A stretch of 64,000 nt of DNA from Clostridium disporicum (lineage in GTDB: Bacteria; Bacillota; Clostridia; Clostridiales; Clostridiaceae), in contig NZ_CYZX01000002.1 of the NCBI RefSeq assembly GCF_001405015.1, positions 121,523-185,522 of the forward strand. The letters are read 5' to 3'. A model generated the notes under the pieces. It searched no databases, was not told where the DNA came from, and saw only the letters and a list, made by a program, of their open reading frames with translations. Positions within the stretch are counted from its first letter, which is position 1, and each line of letters begins with the position of its first letter. Made by a program: the position numbers and the translations under genes. Shown here piece after piece: positions 51,936 through 60,057 of this stretch.

Positions 51936-53321
51936 ATGTCTTTATTGATTAAAAATGGAATTATAGTAACAGCTAGTGATATTTATAATGGAGATATTTA
52001 TATAGAAAAAGGTAGAATAAGTGAAATAGGATTAGAACTTTTAAAAGATGCTGATAAGATAGTAGATGCAAAAGGTATGTATATAATTCCAGGAGGAGTA
52101 GATGTACATACTCATTTTAACCTTGATGTAGGTATAGCAAGAGCTAATGATGATTTTTATACAGGGACTATAGCAGCAGCTTGTGGAGGAACAACAACTA
52201 TAGTTGATCATATGGGATTTGGACCTAAGAATTGTAATTTGAAGCATCAAGTAGATGTATATCATAAATATGCTGATAATAATGCTGTAATCGATTATAG
52301 TTTTCATGGAGTAATACAACATATAGATGAAAATATACTAGAAGAGATGAAGAGCATAGTTGAAGATGAAGGAATAAGTAGTTTTAAAGCTTATTTAACA
52401 TATGACTATAAAATTGAAGATGAAGATATGGTAAAAATATTTAAAAGATTAAATGAGTTAGACAGTATTACTACTGTACATTGTGAGAATCATGGAAGTA
52501 TAAAATATTTAAGAGAGAAATTTACTAAAGAAGGATTAAAGTCTCCAAAGTACCATTGTTTGAGTAGACCTGAAGAGGCAGAGGGGGAAGCTGTTAATAG
52601 AATGATAAATATTGCAAAAATAGCTGGAGATTCACCTCTATATGTTGTACATTTATCTACTAAGTTAGGGCTAGATTATATTAAGATGGCAAGAGGAAGA
52701 GGGGAAAAGGTTTATGCAGAAACATGCCCTCAATATTTAATATTGAATGAAGAGAAATATGAATTAGATAATAATGAAGGATTAAAATATATAATGAGTC
52801 CTCCTCTTAGGAAAAGTTATAATTGTAATGAGTTATGGAGGGGAATAAATGAAGGGTATATTCAAACTATAGCTACAGATCACTGTCCTTTTTCATTTTC
52901 AAAAGACAAGCAGTTAGGTAAAGATGATTTTACTAAATGTCCAAATGGAGCTCCTGGTGTTGAGGAGAGGATACCATTAATATTTTCAGAAGGTGTAATG
53001 AAAGAGAAGATTAGTATAAATAAATTTGTAGAGGTTTGTGCAACAAATCCAGCAAAGATTTTTGGATTATATCCTAAGAAAGGTACTATTCAAGTTGGAA
53101 GTGATGGTGACTTAGTAATAATAGATCCTAATAGAGAAAAGGTGCTTAGTGCAAATAATTTACACTCAAATGTGGATTATACTGCTTATGAAGGAATTAA
53201 AGTAAAGGGATATCCAATAATGACTATAAGTAATGGCGAAATTATATATGATAAAGGAAAATTTATTGGTAAAAAAGGTAGAGGAAAGTTTATTAAAAGA
53301 GATAAAGTAAATTTAATTTAG
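51936..53321 (+). CDS. hydA: dihydropyrimidinase / hydantoinase (HydA/HyuA)
   Basis: A cyclic-amidohydrolase of 461 residues, the same length as E. coli HyuA. The start is ATG 51936 behind GAGGTTGAT; the in-frame GTG at 51921 overlaps that site. Metal ligands are visible: GGVDVHTHF, the carboxylated lysine in SFKAYLTYDYK, VHCENHGS, YVVHLST and ATDHCPFSF. In the E. coli and gut-bacterial purine loci this enzyme works with YgeX, YgeY, YgeW and SsnA on ring-opened purine products. Here it stands alone, about 6 kb from ssnA. Confidence 0.9.
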   Translation: MSLLIKNGIIVTASDIYNGDIYIEKGRISEIGLELLKDADKIVDAKGMYIIPGGVDVHTHFNLDVGIARANDDFYTGTIAAACGGTTTIVDHMGFGPKNCNLKHQVDVYHKYADNNAVIDYSFHGVIQHIDENILEEMKSIVEDEGISSFKAYLTYDYKIEDEDMVKIFKRLNELDSITTVHCENHGSIKYLREKFTKEGLKSPKYHCLSRPEEAEGEAVNRMINIAKIAGDSPLYVVHLSTKLGLDYIKMARGRGEKVYAETCPQYLILNEEKYELDNNEGLKYIMSPPLRKSYNCNELWRGINEGYIQTIATDHCPFSFSKDKQLGKDDFTKCPNGAPGVEERIPLIFSEGVMKEKISINKFVEVCATNPAKIFGLYPKKGTIQVGSDGDLVIIDPNREKVLSANNLHSNVDYTAYEGIKVKGYPIMTISNGEIIYDKGKFIGKKGRGKFIKRDKVNLI

Positions 53322-53493
53322 TTTAAATATAAATAAATCATAATATTACTACCATCATCATATAAGAAAAGTAAAGTTTAATTATACTACTTAGATATAA
53401 CTTTAAATATTTAATAAAATATAATAATTTAACTTAAGAACACAATAATATTTTTAAAATATAATAATTATAAAGATTTAAATGGAGTAATTT

Positions 53494-53886
53494 ATGGAAA
53501 TAAATAATTTCGTTACTACAGACTTTTTAGCAAGTTTTACAGGAACACTTTTTGTTGTAGAGTTAATCGTTTTTGTTACAAAGAATTTACCTATAATTAA
53601 AAAGATTAGAACTAGATTTTATACTTTTCTTCTAGCTATAAGTCATATTATAATAATGGGACTTGTAACAAAGACAGCAACGCAAACAGTAATATATTAT
53701 TATGGTGTTTTTATTAATTCATTAATAGTAACAGTTATGTTATGTGGTGGATATGATATTATAATAGATAAAATATATTCAGTAACTAATATTCAGCCTA
53801 AAGATACAAATAATAATATAGATGACAAAAGTATAGAAGATAGTAGCAATAAAAATGATACAAATAATTCAAATGAAGTTAATTAA
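53494..53886 (+). CDS. small membrane protein, holin-like
   Basis: A 130-residue protein with three or four hydrophobic segments in its first 95 residues and a polar, Asn/Asp-rich tail. The size, helix pattern and charged tail resemble phage holins and related clostridial membrane proteins, but no phage genes surround it and I cannot assign a family. ATG 53494 follows TGGAG. It is monocistronic and ends in a terminator. Confidence 0.6.
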   Translation: MEINNFVTTDFLASFTGTLFVVELIVFVTKNLPIIKKIRTRFYTFLLAISHIIIMGLVTKTATQTVIYYYGVFINSLIVTVMLCGGYDIIIDKIYSVTNIQPKDTNNNIDDKSIEDSSNKNDTNNSNEVN

Positions 53887-53888
53887 GG

Positions 53889-53924
53889 AAAAAGTACTTG
53901 TGTAAGCGCAAGTACTTTTAGTTT
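53889..53924 (+). terminator. terminator after the holin-like gene
   Basis: AAAAGTACTTG pairs with CAAGTACTTTT (53909-53919), followed by AGTTTT. Confidence 0.75.
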
Positions 53925-53987
53925 TACTTAGAAGAATAAAGTACTTGTATAAATAACATAATAGCTATATAAGGGGTTGAATGTATA

Positions 53988-55178
53988 GTGTCATATGTAA
54001 ATTTTAAAGAGGAAAGACAAGTAACAAGAGAACAGTTAAAAAAAAGAAGAAAGAATAATGAAGAAATATTTAATAAACTAATTGAAACAAAAGATTTGCC
54101 CAAAATTTATATTCCTGATAATGAATATAGCTATAAAAAATTTGAAGATAAACATTTTGGAATAGGAAGAATTAAAGATGAAGAAGATTATGAGAAAATC
54201 AATGATAAAGATATAGTTTGTACTATATTTGAAAATTGCACTTTTGGTAATATAAAATTTGAAAATTGTAATTTTATAGGGTGTATATTTAAAAAGTGCA
54301 AATTTGAAAGTGGAGGAGTTATATTTAAAAACTGTAGCTTCTATAAGGAGGAAAGTGAAAAGAAACCTTCATTAAATAGAAGAGATAATTTTTCATGTGA
54401 ATTTAGTAATTGTGAAATATATGCTAAGTTTGATGGAAGCACGATAGCTTACTGTATATTTAGTAGTTGTTTTATTAGTAATACTTACTTTTTATTAAGT
54501 GATATGACTAGTTTGATTATAATAGACTCAGAATTAAAACGTATTAGAATAGAAGATTGTGATCTATCTGGAGCAAAAATAATGAGTACATATATTATAG
54601 ATTTAGATTTTACTGATAAAATAAAGAGTAAGTTAGATGAAAAAACATTTTTTGATAAAATAAAGCTTAGAGAAAAAGACAGAAATGAATATGAAGGGGT
54701 ATATATGACCTATGAAACAATAGGAGATAAATTTAAGGAAAATAATCTGAATAATAACTTTGGTGAGTACTATTATTTGTGTAAGTTGACGCAAAGAAAG
54801 ACTTTAAAAATTTTTCCAAGAATAAACTCCTTTTTATATTGGGCAACTTGTGGTTATGGAGAAAGACCAATATATTCAATTATTTTTGCATTAGCAACTA
54901 TATTAATTTTTGCAATTTTATATTTAATATTTGGAATAAAAATAGATGATAATATGATAAGTTATTTAAATTATAAAATATACAGTAATGATTTAACTTA
55001 CCATCTATTAAATATACATAAAGCAATTACCCTTAGTTGTGGTATGTTCTCAGGAGTTGGATCTAGTAGCATAGAACCAATTAGATTTTCAGAATTTTTA
55101 GGAAATGTAGAAATGTTAGTTGGATTAATAATAATAGGAATAGGAGTAGGTACAGTAACTAGAAAAATAGTAAGATAA
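53988..55178 (+). CDS. pentapeptide-repeat protein with channel-like membrane tail
   Basis: A 396-residue protein. The soluble N-terminal part holds pentapeptide-like coils (about 80-120 and 135-200): FENCTFGNIKFENCNFIGC and then KKCKFES. It is followed by a helical linker and two transmembrane segments, IYSIIFALATILIFAILYLI and LVGLIIIGIGVGTVTRKIV. The stretch between them (TLSCGMFSGVGSSSIEPIRF) sits where a 2TM potassium channel has its pore helix and filter, but TVGYG is replaced by SGVGS. GTG 53988 follows AGGGG. Known pentapeptide/channel fusions support the reading; conduction is unproven. Confidence 0.7.
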   Translation: MSYVNFKEERQVTREQLKKRRKNNEEIFNKLIETKDLPKIYIPDNEYSYKKFEDKHFGIGRIKDEEDYEKINDKDIVCTIFENCTFGNIKFENCNFIGCIFKKCKFESGGVIFKNCSFYKEESEKKPSLNRRDNFSCEFSNCEIYAKFDGSTIAYCIFSSCFISNTYFLLSDMTSLIIIDSELKRIRIEDCDLSGAKIMSTYIIDLDFTDKIKSKLDEKTFFDKIKLREKDRNEYEGVYMTYETIGDKFKENNLNNNFGEYYYLCKLTQRKTLKIFPRINSFLYWATCGYGERPIYSIIFALATILIFAILYLIFGIKIDDNMISYLNYKIYSNDLTYHLLNIHKAITLSCGMFSGVGSSSIEPIRFSEFLGNVEMLVGLIIIGIGVGTVTRKIVR

Positions 55179-55250
55179 AATTTTTGTAAAATAAATTAAG
55201 GTTTTGAATAGTATAGAAGTATGAAGTATTTTATATATAGAGGTAGAAAA

Positions 55251-55463
55251 GTGGATAACAAGGAAAAAGTTTTAATTGGAGCAGTTTCTTTCTTAGCAGG
55301 AGCAGCAGTAGGTTTTTTACTTGCACCAGTAAAAAAGATAGTTTCTTTTGAAAAATTCTCATGTAATAACATTGAAGATTTTGAAGTTGATAGTAGTTTA
55401 GAAACTTCAGAAGATAATAAAGTGGATAAAGATGAAGAAAAAGAAGAAATAAAAGAAGAATAA
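55251..55463 (+). CDS. YtxH-like small membrane-anchored protein
   Basis: A 70-residue protein with a Gly/Ala-rich transmembrane segment (VLIGAVSFLAGAAVGFLLAP) and a very acidic C-terminal tail ending EEKEEIKEE. The start is GTG 55251, seven bases after AGAGG; the in-frame ATG at 55221 has a poor site. The helix-plus-LLAP pattern recalls YtxH/YtxG-type stress proteins. No function is established. Confidence 0.6.
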   Translation: MDNKEKVLIGAVSFLAGAAVGFLLAPVKKIVSFEKFSCNNIEDFEVDSSLETSEDNKVDKDEEKEEIKEE

Positions 55464-55482
55464 AACAGTAATAACAGATTAA

Positions 55483-55534
55483 GAAGTTGTTGGTAAAGAT
55501 CTTATTTAAGAGAGTTATCAACAACTTTTTTATT
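55483..55534 (+). terminator. terminator after the YtxH-like gene
   Basis: AAGTTGTTGGTAA (55483-55495) pairs with TTATCAACAACTT (55515-55527) with one wobble, followed by TTTTATT. Confidence 0.8.
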
Positions 55535-55662
55535 ATTTTAATATTAATATGTATAGGTATAATTTGTAGAATTACTTAATATAATCTAAGGAAAGTGATA
55601 TTTAAATTTGTAATTTTATAAATAGATTTAAAAGTTTAAGTAATTATTAGATGGAGGATATT

Positions 55663-56028
55663 ATGATTATAAATAAATTATTATTGTCAAGGAAAGAGGT
55701 AAATACATTTTTAGAAGTTATAGGAGATTCTATGATTAACCATGAGTTTGTAAAGTATTTTTTAGATATAGACAAAGACAGATTAATAAAATATAATTTG
55801 TTTTTTAATAAGATTGAAGATGCTTTTGAGAATGAAGATATATCTACTATAGAGATAGAGTTAAGTTTAGATGTTAATAAAGAATTAAAATATATAGTGT
55901 ATAATTATATTAAAAGAAATATAGCTAAAATATACAAAGAAGAAATTAGTGAAATAATGGATATTATTGAAAGCTTAGACTCAGTAAGAGTTACAGAGAT
56001 AGATGATATGATGACTTATAGAATGTAA
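55663..56028 (+). CDS. unrecognised 121-residue helical protein
   Basis: Translation starts at ATG 55663, behind GGAGG; the in-frame ATG at 55651 lies before the site. The product is acidic, rich in Ile, Glu and Asp, mostly helical and has no membrane segment, cysteine or known motif. It is flanked by terminators, so it is a single-gene unit. I do not recognise a family. Confidence 0.6.
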   Translation: MIINKLLLSRKEVNTFLEVIGDSMINHEFVKYFLDIDKDRLIKYNLFFNKIEDAFENEDISTIEIELSLDVNKELKYIVYNYIKRNIAKIYKEEISEIMDIIESLDSVRVTEIDDMMTYRM

Positions 56029-56042
56029 GAAAATAGAATTAT

Positions 56043-56096
56043 AATACACCTTTTTAGTTTAAGTATTTACGGCTAAATTTTAGAGGTGTATTTTTT
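56043..56096 (+). terminator. two-stem terminator
   Basis: AATACACCT (56043-56051) pairs with AGGTGTATT (56083-56091), enclosing an inner TTTTTAG / CTAAATTTT pairing, and is followed by TTTTT. Confidence 0.7.
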
Positions 56097-56180
56097 ATGA
56101 ATAAAAAAGAAATAGTTTCTGCTATTAATATAGTTATACTTTATGTTAAGTTTAATAATATGGAGCAAGAAGTGAGTTGA
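56097..56180 (+). CDS. possible 27-residue membrane peptide
   Basis: ATG 56097 lies eight bases after GAGGTG, which is also the right arm of the preceding terminator. The frame encodes a short hydrophobic peptide (NKKEIVSAINIVILYVKF) and stops at 56180, ahead of the C39 peptidase gene. The only support is the ribosome site and the membrane-like core. Confidence 0.25.
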   Translation: MNKKEIVSAINIVILYVKFNNMEQEVS

Positions 56181-56202
56181 GTTTGAGAGGAATAATATAT
56201 TA

Positions 56203-57426
56203 ATGAGAAAAAAGTGGTCAATATTTTATGGTGCTTTATGTATTATAGTTATTATAGTAAGTTTTAAGTATTTTATGTTTGTAAAGAATAGTAATTTTAA
56301 AGGAGAAGAGTTTGTGAGTACGAAAAGTAAAAATAATGATGAGTTGAAATCAAAAAGGTTAATTAAGTTAAAAGGAGAGGATACATTTAATAAAGGAGAG
56401 CTACAAGATATAGAGATTAGTAAAGAAGAGGGAGAGGATGTACTAACTCTTTTAAAAGAAGGTGATACTTATAGTGAGTTAGGAACATATATATCAGAAG
56501 AAATAGATACAGAAGATTTTACTAATTTAATACTATCATGGAATAGTAAAACTCCAGAGAATACTTATATTGAAGTTTTGGCAAGGGCTTATGTAGTAGA
56601 AAGAAATAAAGCAATAGGAAAATGGTCAGAGTATCTTTCGTGGGGAATATGGGGTTCAACAATAAATAGTAGTTCGGCTAATTCTAAATGTGAAATAGCA
56701 AAAGTTGATACTGATGTGTTTGTGTTAAATGATAAAAGTAATAATGTAGCTAAAAAGCTTCAAATAAAAGTTAAACTATATAGTGCAGATTCAAATAACA
56801 CGCCTACTATTAGTCAAATAACTGCAACGTTCATAGATACAGTAGGAGCTAAAGAGGTTTTTTCAAAAGAAGTTGATGAAATATATTGTGAAAATACTAT
56901 AGAAACACCGTGTTTCTCTCAGTATGAAAGAGAAGAGTCTATAGCATCTAGGATATGTAGTCCTACAAGTTTAACTATGGTGTTAAATGGGATGGGAGAA
57001 AATTTAATGGTTGAGGATGTCGCCTGGAATTGTTATGACTATATGTATAAAGGATTTGGAAATTGGACTTTCAATGTTGCTTTTGCAGGAAGTCTTGGAT
57101 ATGAATCTTATATTGAATATGGATCATTAGAAGCATTACAAAGAGAAATTTTAAAAGGATATCCAGTAATAGTTAGTGTTAAATATACTAATGATGAAAA
57201 TAATAAGGACTATCCATATATAGAAAATTCACCAGTAACAACATCAGGGCATTTAATAGTAGTTTGTGGAATAACATCGGATAGTAATGGTCAAACTTAT
57301 GTAGTAGTAAATGATCCAGCTGGAAAAAATAATGAGAGTGTAAGAAGAAAATATAAATTAGAAGAGTTTTTATTAGCTTGGAGTAAATCTAACAATGCTA
57401 TGTATGTAATAAATAAAAAGGTATAG
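56203..57426 (+). CDS. C39-like cysteine peptidase, membrane-anchored
   Basis: A 407-residue exported protein. One N-terminal signal anchor (about 8-25) is followed by a strand-rich region (about 30-235) and a papain-like C39 family domain. The catalytic residues are visible: Cys252 in RICSPTSLTMVLNGMG, His350 in TSGHLIVVCGI and Asp371 in VVNDPAGK. The GHL...VNDP pattern is characteristic of Peptidase_C39_2. Unlike bacteriocin ABC exporters it has no ATPase or transporter domain. It probably acts on the cell surface; the substrate is unknown. ATG 56203 follows GAGAGGA. Confidence 0.85.
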   Translation: MRKKWSIFYGALCIIVIIVSFKYFMFVKNSNFKGEEFVSTKSKNNDELKSKRLIKLKGEDTFNKGELQDIEISKEEGEDVLTLLKEGDTYSELGTYISEEIDTEDFTNLILSWNSKTPENTYIEVLARAYVVERNKAIGKWSEYLSWGIWGSTINSSSANSKCEIAKVDTDVFVLNDKSNNVAKKLQIKVKLYSADSNNTPTISQITATFIDTVGAKEVFSKEVDEIYCENTIETPCFSQYEREESIASRICSPTSLTMVLNGMGENLMVEDVAWNCYDYMYKGFGNWTFNVAFAGSLGYESYIEYGSLEALQREILKGYPVIVSVKYTNDENNKDYPYIENSPVTTSGHLIVVCGITSDSNGQTYVVVNDPAGKNNESVRRKYKLEEFLLAWSKSNNAMYVINKKV

Positions 57427-57436
57427 TTAAAAAATG

Positions 57437-57486
57437 GATAAATACATACCATATTATGAAAATGTAATCTGGTATGTATTTTTATG
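57437..57486 (+). terminator. terminator after the C39 peptidase gene
   Basis: AAATACATACCA (57440-57451) pairs with TGGTATGTATTT (57470-57481), followed by TTATG. Confidence 0.8.
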
Positions 57487-57581
57487 TTGAAATATGAAAG
57501 AGGTGTTTAGAAAAAATTACAAATTAAATAAAACTTTCATTTAAAAAATTTTAAAAAAATGTGTTTTTTATAACAAGTAAA

Positions 57582-57609
57582 TTGAAAGTTTAAATTTTTA
57601 TGCTATAAT
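57582..57609 (+). promoter_or_regulatory. rnf operon promoter
   Basis: TTGAAA (57582-57587), 16-base spacer, TATAAT (57604-57609) with TGC directly before it (extended -10). Confidence 0.72.
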
Positions 57610-57616
57610 ATAAGAG

Positions 57617-57629
57617 TTATTAAACAATA
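57617..57629. promoter_or_regulatory. motif shared by rnf and ldh leaders
   Basis: TTATTAAACAATA is eight bases after the rnf -10 box. The identical 13-mer is at 49369-49381 in front of ldh. It resembles a Rex half-site (TTAACAA with one extra A), but it is not a full palindrome. Confidence 0.35.
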
Positions 57630-57781
57630 TATAGTAATAAATTTTTTACTAAAGCTAATAAATATGAGCTTTTGGAAGTATTTTACCTCTCTGGAAGGTT
57701 GTATTTATTGCAAGTTGAAATTAGATATGTTTTTAACAATATTTAATTCAAAAAAAGAAATTACAGGAAAAGGTGATTTTA

Positions 57782-59098
57782 GTGGGAAGGATTAAAAGTA
57801 CAAAAAGTCTACGTGGTATTTTTGTAAAACATTTAAAAAATACTGCAGAAGAAAAAACTGTTTCTATGCCTGTACCAAGCACTGTAACAATACCGATGAG
57901 CATGCACATTGGTGCGCCATGTGAGCCATTAGTAAAGATGGGTGACTTAGTAAAGGTTGGACAAAAGATAGGAGAGAGCAATGCTCCATTTAGTGCTCCT
58001 ATACATGCATCTGTATCAGGAAAAGTTAAACAAGTTACTGAATTCAGAAATGCACTAGGAATGGTTTCAAAAGCTGTAGTAATTGAGTCTGATGGTGAAC
58101 AAGCTATCAGTGAAGAAGTTAAGGTTCCAGTAGTAAATTCTAGAGAAGAATTTATTGCTGCTGTTAAGGAATCAGGAGTAGTAGGATTAGGGGGAGCTGG
58201 ATTCCCAACTCACATCAAGTTAAATCCTAAAAATTTAGACCAAATTGATACATTAGTTATCAATGCGGCAGAATGTGAACCATATATAACATCTGACTAC
58301 AGAGAATGTATGGAAAGCCCAGAAGATATCATTGAAGGTATCAATGTAGTTAAGAAGTGGCTTAATATTAAAAATGCTTACATAGGAATTGAAAGCAATA
58401 AACCAGCTTCAATTAAATTATTAGGCGAATTAAGTGAAAAACATGAAGGAATTGATGTTGTAGAACTTAAAGCTCAATATCCTCAAGGAGCAGAAAAAGT
58501 AATAATCTACTCAACTACAGGTAGAATAGTTAATGATGGACAATTACCAGCAGATGCAGGTGTAATTGTACTTAATGTAACAACTGTAAGCTTTATAGCT
58601 AAGTACTTAAAAACAGGTATGCCATTAGTTTCTAAGAGATTAACAGTTGATGGTACTGGAGCAAATAAAGGAATGAACGTAATAGTACCATTAGGAACTC
58701 CTATAAAGGACGTATTTGAATTCTGTGGTGGATTAAAAGCAGATTGCAAGAAAATATTAATGGGTGGACCAATGATGGGAATAGCAGTACCAGATTTAGA
58801 ACAACCAATAGTTAAAAATAACAATGCAATTATCGCTTTAAATGAAAAGGATGCTACTCCAGCAGAAGAAACTGATTGTATCAGATGTGGAAAATGTGTA
58901 TATGCATGTCCATTAAACTTAATGCCTGCTGCATTAGAAAAGGCATATGATGCAAGAAATGCAGAAAGCTTAGTAGCTCACGATGTTAACTTATGTATGA
59001 ACTGTGGATGTTGTTCATATGTTTGTCCAGCAAAACGTAATTTAGCTCAAAAGAATCAATTAGCTAAAATGTTTGTAAGACAAGCTATGCAAAAATAA
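57782..59098 (+). CDS. rnfC: Rnf complex subunit C
   Basis: Peripheral NADH-site subunit of the membrane-bound ferredoxin:NAD+ oxidoreductase. It starts at GTG 57782 with GGTGAT upstream; an in-frame GTG at 57773 overlaps the ribosome site. The 438 residues contain an N-terminal barrel, the NADH/FMN Rossmann region with GLGGAGFPTHIK, and two ferredoxin-like [4Fe-4S] motifs, CIRCGKCVYACP and CMNCGCCSYVCP. First gene of rnfCDGEAB, the clostridial order. Confidence 0.96.
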   Translation: MGRIKSTKSLRGIFVKHLKNTAEEKTVSMPVPSTVTIPMSMHIGAPCEPLVKMGDLVKVGQKIGESNAPFSAPIHASVSGKVKQVTEFRNALGMVSKAVVIESDGEQAISEEVKVPVVNSREEFIAAVKESGVVGLGGAGFPTHIKLNPKNLDQIDTLVINAAECEPYITSDYRECMESPEDIIEGINVVKKWLNIKNAYIGIESNKPASIKLLGELSEKHEGIDVVELKAQYPQGAEKVIIYSTTGRIVNDGQLPADAGVIVLNVTTVSFIAKYLKTGMPLVSKRLTVDGTGANKGMNVIVPLGTPIKDVFEFCGGLKADCKKILMGGPMMGIAVPDLEQPIVKNNNAIIALNEKDATPAEETDCIRCGKCVYACPLNLMPAALEKAYDARNAESLVAHDVNLCMNCGCCSYVCPAKRNLAQKNQLAKMFVRQAMQK

Positions 59099-59133
59099 TA
59101 TCATATAAAATTTAATTTGAAGGGTGATTTGTT

Positions 59134-60057
59134 TTGGAAAAACTAATAGTAACATCATCACCACACGTTAAAAGTAGCACAACTACATCTACAATAATGA
59201 GAGATGTAATAATAGCTTTAATACCAGCTTTAATAGCTTCAAATATCATATTTGGATTAAGAGCAGGATTAGTTACAGCTGTATGTGTAGCTTCATGTGT
59301 TGGTTTTGAATATTTAAGTAGAAGAATAATGAATAAAAAGAATACAATCAGCGATTTAAGTGCTGTTGTAACAGGTATAATTTTAGCGTTTAACTTACCA
59401 TCAACTATGCCACTATGGATGTGTGTTATAGGTTCATTTGTAGCAATAGTTATAGTTAAACAATTATTTGGTGGAATTGGACAAAACTTTGCTAATCCAG
59501 CTATAACAGCTAGAATAGTACTTTTAGTTTCATTTGGAACACAAATGACTAACTGGGCAGCTCCAAAAATTGCTGCTGTAGCAGATGCAGTTTCAGGTGC
59601 AACACCAATGGCTCAAATAGCTGCAGGTGAAACACCAAACCTTTTAAACATGTTCTTAGGAACTACAGGTGGATCATTAGGTGAAACTAGTGCATTAGCA
59701 TTATTAATTGGTGGAATATACTTAGTATATAGAAAAGTTATAAACCCAATAATTCCAGTAGCATTTATCGGAACAGTATTTGTTTTCACTGCTGTTTTAG
59801 GAGTAAATCCTTTAGCTCAAATTTTAGGTGGAGGATTATTCTTAGGGGCAATATTTATGGCAACTGATTATTCAACATCACCAGTTACTAATATGGGTAA
59901 ATTAATATTCGGTATAGGTTGTGGATTTATCACAGTTCTTATCAGAGTATTTGGTTCATATCCAGAAGGTGTATCTTTTGCTATATTACTTATGAACATT
60001 TTAGTTCCATATATTGATAAGGCAACTAGATTAAAAGCGTTAGGAGGTAAGAGATAA
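59134..60057 (+). CDS. rnfD: Rnf complex subunit D
   Basis: Integral membrane subunit (307 residues, about nine helices). A conserved threonine, Thr157 in DAVSGATPMAQ, is the covalent FMN attachment site. The family blocks GGIGQNFANPAITARI and ATDYSTSPVTNMGK are present. TTG 59134 follows GAAGGGTGAT. It forms the sodium- or proton-translocating core with RnfA and RnfE. Confidence 0.96.
   Translation: MEKLIVTSSPHVKSSTTTSTIMRDVIIALIPALIASNIIFGLRAGLVTAVCVASCVGFEYLSRRIMNKKNTISDLSAVVTGIILAFNLPSTMPLWMCVIGSFVAIVIVKQLFGGIGQNFANPAITARIVLLVSFGTQMTNWAAPKIAAVADAVSGATPMAQIAAGETPNLLNMFLGTTGGSLGETSALALLIGGIYLVYRKVINPIIPVAFIGTVFVFTAVLGVNPLAQILGGGLFLGAIFMATDYSTSPVTNMGKLIFGIGCGFITVLIRVFGSYPEGVSFAILLMNILVPYIDKATRLKALGGKR

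Larger units (their letters stand above)
57427..57781 (+). other. intergenic region and rnf leader
   Basis: After the terminator at 57437-57486 the region holds the rnf promoter and a leader of about 165 bases before rnfC. I see no ORF with a ribosome site and no known riboswitch in the leader. The leader contains the 13-mer TTATTAAACAATA, also found in front of ldh. Confidence 0.5.

Noticed and set aside
53494..53886. Prophage remnant (holin-like gene)
   Set aside because: No endolysin, integrase, structural gene or attachment site is nearby, and the base composition matches the surroundings.
57610..57781. Riboswitch in the rnf leader
   Set aside because: I found no known conserved core and no terminator/antiterminator pair; it may simply be a long untranslated leader.
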